This document shows, in pieces, positions 6,662 through 11,975 of a DNA stretch of 11,975 bases. Position 1 is the stretch's first letter. Each line of letters opens with the position of its first letter. Origin of the DNA: Clostridia bacterium (GTDB lineage: Bacteria > Bacillota > Clostridia > Monoglobales > Monoglobaceae). Both the position numbers and the translations under genes were made by a program. The notes beneath the pieces are model-generated. The model had not been told where the DNA came from and did not search any database. It saw nothing but the letters and a program-made list of their open reading frames with translations. The stretch is taken from assembly GCA_900769795.1 (NCBI GenBank), contig CAAGHZ010000027.1, forward strand, positions 1-11,975. Direction: 5' to 3'.

Positions 6662-7186
6662 ATGAACTACTTAAAAGAGGTGATTGCCTTCAGTAACTTT
6701 GCGATGCTCAACGGTTTGTCTTCGGGACCGATTTCTCTGTGGTATGCCCTTATGGCGATAAACAACAAGTGCGGGTGGAAGGAGTGGTTTTCTGCTCCAA
6801 GGTGCGTGCTTGAGGGACAGAGCGGATTATCAGCAGGCGGAATAAAGAGAGCAAGGGACAGACTTTTAGAATTAGATTTAATTAAATACAGACCAAGAGG
6901 CAGGCAGGCTTCGGAATATAAAATAAATTCTCTGCAGGAGTACGCAGAAAGCGGTGAGATTTGCGAACGCAAAGCGGAACACAAAGCGGAACACAAAGCG
7001 GAACACAAAGCGGAACAAGAAGCGGAACCATTATATAAACAAAACAAAAATAAACAAAACAAAACTTATTATAATAAATATCCGAAAAAAAGAACTGCTT
7101 TTAATAATTATGATGATGATAATCGCGGAGACTACAAAGAACTTGAAGAAAATATTCTTGATATGATGCTGTCTGATAATAAATAA
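6662..7186 (+). CDS. Phage-type winged-helix protein with KAEH repeats
   Basis: 174-aa protein of unassigned function. Residues 1-98 resemble, from memory, the N-terminal winged-helix domain of phage and integrative-element replication proteins (DnaD-like replisome organisers): NYLKEVIAFSNF, ISLWYALMAINNKCGW, LEGQSGLSAGGIKRARDRL and then LDLIKYRPRGRQASEYKI, which reads as helix-turn-helix and wing. Residues 104-123 are five 4-residue repeats (KAEH three times, KAEQ, EAEP). The remainder is low-complexity, rich in Lys, Asn and Tyr, with an acidic tail (LEENILDMMLSD). No DnaD domain follows, so it is either a short relative or a remnant. The 3' half is markedly AT-rich compared with neighbours. 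AAAGGAG 9 nt upstream of ATG 6662 fixes the start. No other phage genes are nearby. DNA binding is an inference. Confidence 0.75.
   Translation: MNYLKEVIAFSNFAMLNGLSSGPISLWYALMAINNKCGWKEWFSAPRCVLEGQSGLSAGGIKRARDRLLELDLIKYRPRGRQASEYKINSLQEYAESGEICERKAEHKAEHKAEHKAEQEAEPLYKQNKNKQNKTYYNKYPKKRTAFNNYDDDNRGDYKELEENILDMMLSDNK
6971..7030 (+). repeat. 12-bp in-frame tandem repeat
   Basis: AAAGCGGAACAC is repeated at 6971-6982, 6983-6994 and 6995-7006, followed by AAAGCGGAACAA (7007-7018) and GAAGCGGAACCA (7019-7030). The unit is a multiple of three and encodes Lys-Ala-Glu-His. Copy number can therefore change without breaking the reading frame. The alternating charge pattern suggests a helical linker. 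Confidence 0.95.
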
Positions 7187-7227
7187 TTGTGTATCACAAG
7201 CCGCCACAAAATATTTGAAAATAATGA

Positions 7228-7256
7228 TTGTAATATGAAAGCCGTTGTGTTATAAT
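7228..7256 (+). promoter_or_regulatory. Strong housekeeping promoter for asp23-nusB-xseA operon
   Basis: TTGTAA (7228-7233), a 17-nt spacer and TATAAT (7251-7256), with an extended -10 TG at 7248-7249. The start point should be near 7263, giving a leader of about 40 nt before asp23. It is the only clear promoter upstream of the six-gene cluster, whose genes are tightly spaced down to the terminator at 10995-11028. Confidence 0.85.
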
Positions 7257-7302
7257 ATAAGTAATATAATGAGGAATATAATATTATATGGGAGGATTTA
7301 AT

Positions 7303-7713
7303 ATGGAAAACAACGTTAATTCCGAAATTTTTGAAAATAACGGCAATGTAAACATCTCCGATGAGGTTATCGGCACTCTTGCAACTCTTGCTGCAAAAGA
7401 GGTTAAGGGTGTGTTTGGTATGGCAGGCGGCGGCATTGGCTTTGCTGAACTCCTTGGTAAGAAAAATCTCGCAAAGGGTGTAAAAATCACAAAAGAAGAA
7501 ACTGCTGTTGCCCTTGATGTGTCCATAGTTGTTGAGTATGGGGCAAAAATCCCCGAGGTAGCCGAAGAGGTTCAGGACAAGGTTAAAGGCGAAGTTGAAC
7601 TTATGACAGGCCTTACAGTATCTGCGGTGAACGTCCTCGTAGATGGCGTAAATGTTCCCTTGACAGAAGAGCCTGAGGTTGCCGAAGTGGCAGAAGTTGC
7701 GACGGAGGAATAA
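7303..7713 (+). CDS. Asp23/Gls24 family envelope stress protein (YqhY-like)
   Basis: 136-aa Asp23/Gls24 (DUF322) protein. The core reads NISDEVIGTLATLAAKEVKG, then VSIVVEYGAKIPEVAEEVQ and GLTVSAVNVLVDGV, matching the family from about residue 18 to 120. It ends in a Glu/Val/Ala-rich acidic tail (EEPEVAEVAEVATEE). In Bacillus the paralogue YqhY lies just upstream of nusB and is linked to control of lipid synthesis; other members act in envelope stress. The position here, 7 nt before nusB, fits YqhY. I chose ATG 7303 because GGGAGG at 7290-7295 sits 7 nt upstream; the in-frame ATG at 7288 overlaps that site. No membrane helix is visible. Confidence 0.92.
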   Translation: MENNVNSEIFENNGNVNISDEVIGTLATLAAKEVKGVFGMAGGGIGFAELLGKKNLAKGVKITKEETAVALDVSIVVEYGAKIPEVAEEVQDKVKGEVELMTGLTVSAVNVLVDGVNVPLTEEPEVAEVAEVATEE

Positions 7714-7720
7714 TAGCCAC

Positions 7721-8119
7721 ATGAACAGAAGAGAAGCGAGAAAGCAAGCGTTTTTACTGTTGTTTCAGTATAAGTTTCAGCCCGATGCTATGGAAACTCT
7801 CTTAAAAGATTTTTTTGAAGAGAATAAGGCGGGCGACCAAAGAGAATATATCGAGTCTGTAGTTATGGGCACAGTGAAAAACGCAGAAGAAATAGACAGA
7901 GTTCTTGGCGAATATTCAATAGACTGGCAGGTTGACAGAATCGCATCTGTCAGCCTTGCTGCGCTCAGACTTGGCGCCTATGAAATGCTTTATATGAAGG
8001 ATATCCCATCTGCTGTATCAGTCAGCGAGGCGGTTGCTCTTGCCAAAGAGTTTGAGGGCGAAGAAGCAGCCCCCTTTGTTAACGGGATTTTAGGCAAGTT
8101 GAAGGAAAGAATCGGATAA
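7721..8119 (+). CDS. nusB: Transcription antitermination factor NusB
   Basis: All-helical NusB, 132 aa, which binds box A RNA with S10 (NusE) and supports rRNA antitermination. It begins MNRREARKQAFLLLFQYKF, the RNA-binding N-terminal signature. The family continues with DQREYIESVVMGTV, DRIASVSLAALRLGAYEML, DIPSAVSVSEAVALAKEF and FVNGILGKL. The length is typical. An in-frame start at 7679 would overlap asp23 and add 14 residues foreign to the family, so ATG 7721 is preferred, with GGAGG at 7704-7708. That site lies in the last asp23 codons at a rather long 12-nt spacing, implying translational coupling. The 16-nt gap to xseA keeps it in one operon. Confidence 0.96.
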   Translation: MNRREARKQAFLLLFQYKFQPDAMETLLKDFFEENKAGDQREYIESVVMGTVKNAEEIDRVLGEYSIDWQVDRIASVSLAALRLGAYEMLYMKDIPSAVSVSEAVALAKEFEGEEAAPFVNGILGKLKERIG

Positions 8120-8135
8120 TCACGAAAGGTATAAT

Positions 8136-9332
8136 ATGGACGAGAGACAAGCTTTATCGGTAACACAAGTAAATATGTACATAAAAGAGGTTATCGCAAG
8201 AGATGATATCCTCTGTGATATATTGGTAAAGGGAGAACTCTCTAACTTCAAAGCCCACTCATCGGGACATATGTATATGTCTTTAAAGGACGAGAGTGGA
8301 GTTATGAGGGCGGTCATGTTCAGAGCTGCTGCGTCAAAGCTGAACTTTGTTCCGCAAAACGGAATGAAGGTTATAGCAAGGGGTAGGGTTAGTGTATACG
8401 AGAGAGACGGACAGTACCAGCTCTATGTTGAGGATATGCAGCAAGAGGGACAGGGCGATTTGTATGCCGCTTTTGAGCAACTTAAACTCAAACTGTCAAA
8501 AGAAGGCCTCTTTGACCCATCCCACAAGATGCCGCTTCCTAAATATCCAAAGAAGGTGGGCGTGGTTACAGCTCCGACAGGTGCGGCGATTCGTGATATT
8601 ATAAACGTCTTGTCAAGAAGGTTTTCTTACGCTGACATTGTTCTTTATCCCGTTCTTGTTCAGGGTGAGAATTCAGCGGCAAGCATAGTAGAGGCAATTG
8701 AATATTTTAACATTACAAAATCGGCAGATGTACTTATCGTCGGCAGAGGTGGCGGCTCGATAGAGGATTTGTGGTCATTTAACGAAGAAGTTGTCGCCCG
8801 CGCCATATACAACAGTGAGATTCCCATTGTGTCAGCGGTGGGTCATGAGATAGATTTTACGATTTCTGACTTTGTGGCGGACCTTCGTGCTCCGACGCCA
8901 TCGGCGGCGGCAGAACTTGTCGTTCCGTCTCAGGTAGAACTTGCCGAGAAGTTTGGCAACGTATACCGCAGAATGTTCCAGCAGTCTATGCGTATTATCG
9001 AAAGAGGCAGAATGAGACTTGACAGATGCGAAAGTTCTGTGGTTTTAAAAGACCCCCTCAGGGGTATTAACGACGAGCGTCAGCATCTTGACAATCTTTT
9101 GTATATGCTGGAGGCTTCTTGCAGAAGGATTGTTGACAAAAAGAAGGGCGATGTAGCCGAAGGCGTTGCAAAACTTGACGGGCTCAGCCCTCTTGGAACG
9201 CTTAGCCGCGGATATTCTCTTGCGAAGGCAAAGGATGGCAAGGTTATAAAATCTGTAAATCAGATAAGTGTCGGTGACACAATTGATATAAAAGTTGTTG
9301 ACGGAGAATTCCGTGCAGAGGTTGTAGAGTAA
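8136..9332 (+). CDS. xseA: Exodeoxyribonuclease VII large subunit
   Basis: Catalytic subunit of exonuclease VII, 398 aa, which degrades single-stranded DNA to oligonucleotides together with several XseB subunits. The N-terminal OB-fold covers about 1-105 (LSVTQVNMYIKEVI, VKGELSNFKAHSSGHMYMSL). The catalytic domain has VTAPTGAAIRD (144-154), VGRGGGSIEDLWSFN (202-216), VGHEIDFTISD (235-245) and RAPTPSAAAEL (251-261). The coiled-coil region after it that binds XseB is relatively short. The end LSPLGTLSRGYSLAKAKDGKVI matches the family C terminus. A GAAAGG ribosome binding site at 8124-8129 supports ATG 8136. It is 15 nt upstream of xseB. Confidence 0.97.
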   Translation: MDERQALSVTQVNMYIKEVIARDDILCDILVKGELSNFKAHSSGHMYMSLKDESGVMRAVMFRAAASKLNFVPQNGMKVIARGRVSVYERDGQYQLYVEDMQQEGQGDLYAAFEQLKLKLSKEGLFDPSHKMPLPKYPKKVGVVTAPTGAAIRDIINVLSRRFSYADIVLYPVLVQGENSAASIVEAIEYFNITKSADVLIVGRGGGSIEDLWSFNEEVVARAIYNSEIPIVSAVGHEIDFTISDFVADLRAPTPSAAAELVVPSQVELAEKFGNVYRRMFQQSMRIIERGRMRLDRCESSVVLKDPLRGINDERQHLDNLLYMLEASCRRIVDKKKGDVAEGVAKLDGLSPLGTLSRGYSLAKAKDGKVIKSVNQISVGDTIDIKVVDGEFRAEVVE

Positions 9333-9347
9333 GAAAGGCGGATTTAA

Positions 9348-9584
9348 ATGAGTGGAGAAGAAAACAAAAAGTCATTCGAGAAAAATCTTGCAGAACTTGA
9401 GCAGGTTGTAAAAGCCCTTGAGTCAAACGATGTATCTTTAGATGAGATGATAGCTCTTTTTGAAAAGGGTGTTACACTTACGAGAGAATGCACCGATGCG
9501 CTCAATGCGGCAGAACAGAAGATAACTGTGCTTATGCAAAACAAAACAAACGGAGAGATAGAGGAACAGCCGTTCTCGGTATAA
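9348..9584 (+). CDS. xseB: Exodeoxyribonuclease VII small subunit
   Basis: 78-aa XseB, a short helical hairpin protein that binds the coiled coil of XseA. The family pattern is clear: SFEKNLAELEQVVKALES, then VSLDEMIALFEKGVTLTREC and LNAAEQKITVL. Length is normal (about 70-85 aa). AAAGGCGGA just upstream provides a ribosome binding site for ATG 9348. It lies directly after its partner xseA, which should help balanced synthesis. The end NKTNGEIEEQPFSV is a typical variable tail. Confidence 0.95.
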   Translation: MSGEENKKSFEKNLAELEQVVKALESNDVSLDEMIALFEKGVTLTRECTDALNAAEQKITVLMQNKTNGEIEEQPFSV

Positions 9585-9605
9585 TTATAAGAATCAGGTA
9601 TAGAT

Positions 9606-10502
9606 ATGGATTTTAAAGTTAAATACGGCGAATACTTAAAGATAATTGAAAATAAAATAGATGAATATTTCAAGGTACCCGAACTTCCGCAGAAGGAAGT
9701 TTTCGAGGCGATGAGGTATGCCATCTCGGGCGGCGGAAAGAGAATCCGGCCCGTTTTGACTATGGCGGCGGCGGAAATTTGCGGTGCTGATTTAAAAGAT
9801 GCGGCAAAAGTTGCAGTTGCAGTAGAGTGCGTGCACAATTACTCATTGATACACGATGATTTACCTTGTATGGATGATGATGATTTGCGCAGAGGCAGAG
9901 CCACATGTCACAAGGTGTACGGCGAGAGTACCGCCCTTCTTGCGGGCGACGGGCTTTTGAATATGGCGTTTGAGATTCTGTCAGGTGATGACTTTGTGTC
10001 AATGGGAGATGGACAGAGGATAGAAGTTATATCGGTACTCTCGAAGGCGTCGGGGGTGTTTGGTATGATTGGCGGTCAGGTGATTGACCTTGAAAACGAA
10101 AACCGCACCGATGTCACACTTGACGAACTTATCAATATGCACGCCGGCAAGACCGGTGCTCTTATCAGAGCGGCAACTGTCTGTGGTTGTCTTTGCGGGG
10201 CAGAGGACAGAGGCGACGGTATAATAAATATAATGGACGAGTTCGCCTCAAAACTGGGTCTGGCTTTTCAGATAAAGGATGACATACTCGATGTCATCGG
10301 CGATGAGGCTTTGATCGGCAAACCTGTCGGCAGTGACGAGAAGAGTGGCAAGAATACTTTTGTGACGCTTTTGGGCAAAGATGCCGCAGAAGAAGAACTT
10401 GCAAGATTGACAGAGGAAGCGAAACTGGCACTTGCACCCTTTGGTGAAAAGGGTGATTTTCTTCTTGGTCTTGCTGATTATCTGCTTGAGAGAAGTTGTT
10501 AA
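9606..10502 (+). CDS. ispA: Farnesyl diphosphate synthase (polyprenyl synthetase)
   Basis: Trans-isoprenyl diphosphate synthase, 298 aa, which condenses dimethylallyl or geranyl diphosphate with isopentenyl diphosphate. GGGKRIRPVL (42-51) binds the pyrophosphate of the isopentenyl substrate. The first Asp-rich motif DDLPCMDDDDLRRGRATCH starts at 84 and has the two-residue insertion seen in bacterial type II farnesyl synthases. The residues before it, HNYSLIHDD, match Escherichia coli IspA (HAYSLIHDD), including the Tyr five residues upstream of the motif that affects chain length. The second Asp motif DDILD is at 225-229, followed by GKPVGSDEKSGKNTFV. Farnesyl product is therefore likely, though geranylgeranyl cannot be excluded. 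In many Clostridia dxs follows close by; here it does not. Confidence 0.95.
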   Translation: MDFKVKYGEYLKIIENKIDEYFKVPELPQKEVFEAMRYAISGGGKRIRPVLTMAAAEICGADLKDAAKVAVAVECVHNYSLIHDDLPCMDDDDLRRGRATCHKVYGESTALLAGDGLLNMAFEILSGDDFVSMGDGQRIEVISVLSKASGVFGMIGGQVIDLENENRTDVTLDELINMHAGKTGALIRAATVCGCLCGAEDRGDGIINIMDEFASKLGLAFQIKDDILDVIGDEALIGKPVGSDEKSGKNTFVTLLGKDAAEEELARLTEEAKLALAPFGEKGDFLLGLADYLLERSC

Positions 10503-10519
10503 AGAAGAGAGGATATAAA

Positions 10520-10981
10520 ATGTATATGGAACAGTTTTTGAACAACAAAATATTCTTTACCGTCTTTTTTGCATGGTTGTTTTCTTGTATACTCAAAGGT
10601 GTGTTGGTGTGTATAAGAGAAAAGAGACTTGATATGACAAGATTTATGGGGCCGGGCGGAATGCCGTCGTCACATTCTACGATAGTTACAAGCCTCGCAA
10701 CCTGCGTCGGTATACATGATGGGTTTGGCTCTACGAACTTTGTTATATGCTGCGCCCTTGCCTTTGTGATTATGTATGATGCATCGGGTATCAGACGTGC
10801 GGCGGGTCAGCAGGCGAGAATGATAAATATGATAGTTGACGCGTGGAACGAAAGCGACCCCATAAAAAAACAGATGAGGCTTAAAGAAATTTTGGGACAC
10901 ACTCCCCTTGAGGTGTTTGCGGGAGCGACCCTCGGTGTTGTTTTTGCCCTTGCCTCAAATGCTCTTGTAGGGCTGTCTTAA
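10520..10981 (+). CDS. Divergent PAP2 family membrane protein (DUF212, YuiD-like)
   Basis: 153-aa integral membrane protein of the DUF212 family, regarded as divergent PAP2/acid phosphatase relatives. Family motifs are GGMPSSHS (46-53), YDASGIRRAAGQQA (86-99) and LGHTPLEVFAG (125-135). They resemble the phosphate-binding motifs of PAP2 enzymes. Hydrophobic segments lie at about 11-31, 54-68, 74-86 and 130-151. A phosphatase role on a prenyl or lipid phosphate is a reasonable inference from the neighbouring ispA, but the activity of this family is not firmly established. ATG 10520 follows the AGAGAGG site at 10506-10512. A TTG at 10496 would overlap the end of ispA and contain that site, so it was not used. 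Confidence 0.92.
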   Translation: MYMEQFLNNKIFFTVFFAWLFSCILKGVLVCIREKRLDMTRFMGPGGMPSSHSTIVTSLATCVGIHDGFGSTNFVICCALAFVIMYDASGIRRAAGQQARMINMIVDAWNESDPIKKQMRLKEILGHTPLEVFAGATLGVVFALASNALVGLS

Positions 10982-10994
10982 AAGAAAGTAACAA

Positions 10995-11028
10995 AGCCTT
11001 CCTATACTATATAGGAGGGCTTTTTTTA
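10995..11028 (+). terminator. Intrinsic terminator closing the asp23-to-DUF212 operon
   Basis: 13-bp stem AAGCCTTCCTATA (10995-11007) with TATAGGAGGGCTT (11011-11023), one G-U pair, loop CTA, then seven T at 11022-11028. It starts 13 nt after the DUF212 stop and insulates the operon from the rRNA promoters. Confidence 0.95.
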
Positions 11029-11113
11029 TGATGAATATTACATAATAAAGATGAAAAAAATTATGCACATAAAACCAATGGGTAAAAAATCTGCTTTTGT
11101 GCAAAATTTAGTC

Positions 11114-11152
11114 AAAAAAAGTGTTGACATTTGTTATATAGGGTGTTATAAT
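11114..11152 (+). promoter_or_regulatory. rRNA promoter P1
   Basis: Consensus TTGACA (11124-11129), a 17-nt spacer and perfect TATAAT (11147-11152), with an extended -10 TG at 11144-11145. A run of seven A (11114-11120) and further A-rich sequence precede it, resembling an UP element. The start is expected near 11158-11160. The initial transcript would fold CGTGTC-GAGA-GACACG (11163-11178), a stem with a GNRA tetraloop at the extreme 5' end. Confidence 0.92.
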
Positions 11153-11211
11153 GGTCAAGTCGCGTGTCGAGAGACACGTAATCACAAACAGAAAATTCTT
11201 TAAAAAACTTT

Positions 11212-11250
11212 AAAAAAAGTGTTGACAAAGAGGTCTGAGTGTGATATACT
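11212..11250 (+). promoter_or_regulatory. rRNA promoter P2
   Basis: TTGACA (11222-11227), a 17-nt spacer and TATACT (11245-11250), with TG at 11242-11243 as an extended -10. The 16 nt AAAAAAAGTGTTGACA are identical to P1, 98 nt upstream, and both promoters are followed by TCAAGTCGC (11155-11163 and 11253-11261). The start is near 11256-11258. The first RNA segment can fold CGCTC-GCAAA-GAGCG (11259-11273). The A/T-rich tract at 11191-11218 may act as an UP element. Confidence 0.92.
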
Positions 11251-11256
11251 AATCAA

Positions 11257-11620
11257 GTCGCTCGCAAAGAGCGGCGAAAATAAAAAAGGACCCTCGGAGC
11301 GTCGCAGGATGCAAACAGGGCTCCCTAAAAGCGCCAACGGAGTGCACTTTTTGGGAAGAGGAGCAACCGAGCGAAAAAGCGAAACGCGACAGAGATGGAG
11401 CGTGAAGCAAAAAGCGAGAGTTGTGACGTGATGTTTGAAAAGTAAACAGTGAGGAAGCGGTAACGGATTTGTATAAAATACAAACTGTTACGACAATTGC
11501 ACAAGGTTTTAGGACCTTGTCAATTCCAAAAGTTTTAGCGAACTTTACAAAACGTTAGTATTCGAATAAGAGCTAACAAACTCAGATAGTATATAGCACG
11601 AGAGTGTGATATATAACAAA
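11257..11620 (+). other. Structured 5' leader of the rRNA operon
   Basis: About 360 nt of untranslated leader from P2 (460 nt from P1) to the 16S 5' end. I see no convincing gene in it. Local stems read directly: TTTGTAT/ATACAAA at 11468-11484, nested in GTAAC/GTTAC at 11460-11491; AATTG-C-ACAAGGT paired with ACCTTGT-CAATT at 11495-11525 (12 pairs, one bulge); AAAGTT/AACTTT at 11529-11546; and TATATA-GCAC-GAGA-GTGT-(GA)-TATATA at 11590-11615, only 5 nt before 16S. CTCGG (11293-11297) can close a larger domain with CCGAG (11367-11371). Such leaders serve antitermination, folding and RNase processing. Confidence 0.75.
11429..11443 (+). promoter_or_regulatory. Box A-like antitermination element
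   Basis: TGATGTTTGAAAAGT resembles the rRNA leader box A of Firmicutes, whose core is about CTTTGAAAACT as I recall it. It lies in the leader, about 180 nt upstream of 16S, which is a reasonable position. Box A is bound by the NusB-S10 complex, and nusB is 3.3 kb upstream in this window. Assignment is by motif similarity only. Confidence 0.6.

Positions 11621-11975
<355 letters not shown>

Noticed and set aside
6954..7166. Second + strand frame reading NTKR repeats
   Set aside because: It is the shifted frame of the 12-bp repeat inside the 6662-7186 gene; the main frame has the start, ribosome binding site and a plausible domain.
7187..7199. TTGTG/CACAA stem after the 6662-7186 gene as a terminator
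   Set aside because: Only five pairs, not GC-rich and with no U-tract.
7132..7722. 196-codon open frame on the - strand
   Set aside because: It spans the strong promoter and all of asp23 in antisense, with no recognisable domain; asp23 and nusB on the + strand are clear.
11219..11431. 70-codon open frame in the rRNA leader
   Set aside because: It begins within promoter P2, has no ribosome binding site, an Arg/Lys-rich composition reflecting A/G-rich leader RNA, and lies in untranslated rRNA leader.

Overview
This window is a housekeeping stretch of a low-GC, probably spore-forming Clostridia (Firmicutes) chromosome. The evidence is the gene order dprA-topA-trmFO, the cluster asp23-nusB-xseA-xseB-ispA, a CwlD-type amidase linked to spore cortex, TTGACA/TATAAT promoters with extended -10 elements, strong AGGAGG-type ribosome binding sites, and a 16S rRNA 5' end of Clostridia type. 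I cannot assign a genus. All eleven protein genes and the rRNA operon are on the + strand, as expected for a leading-strand region.

Layout. (1) 7-5609: a SpoU-type RNA 2'-O-methyltransferase, dprA, topA and trmFO, closed by a strong intrinsic terminator at 5613-5642. A pair of GC-rich repeats sits between dprA and topA, and a long hairpin lies between topA and trmFO. (2) 5643-5842: a gene-free spacer with further copies of the same repeat family. (3) 5843-6661: cwlD with its own terminator. (4) 6662-7186: a small phage-type winged-helix protein with a 12-bp tandem repeat. Its ribosome binding site lies inside the preceding terminator. (5) 7228-11028: a strong promoter followed by asp23-nusB-xseA-xseB-ispA and a DUF212 membrane protein, ending in a clear terminator. 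(6) 11029-11975: two tandem rRNA promoters, a structured leader of about 460 nt with a box A-like element, and the first 355 nt of 16S rRNA, cut by the window edge.

The genes cover DNA uptake and topology (dprA, topA, xseAB), RNA modification and rRNA transcription (SpoU methyltransferase, trmFO, nusB, rRNA operon), isoprenoid and envelope chemistry (ispA, DUF212, asp23) and spore cortex maturation (cwlD). NusB binds box A RNA, and a box A-like element lies 3.3 kb downstream of nusB in the rRNA leader.

I found no defence system, CRISPR array, transposase, biosynthetic cluster or novel multi-gene system. The parts worth a second look are small: the GC-rich repeat family, the terminator that overlaps a ribosome binding site, the orphan phage-type gene, a hairpin over the cwlD start, and the near-duplicate rRNA promoters.
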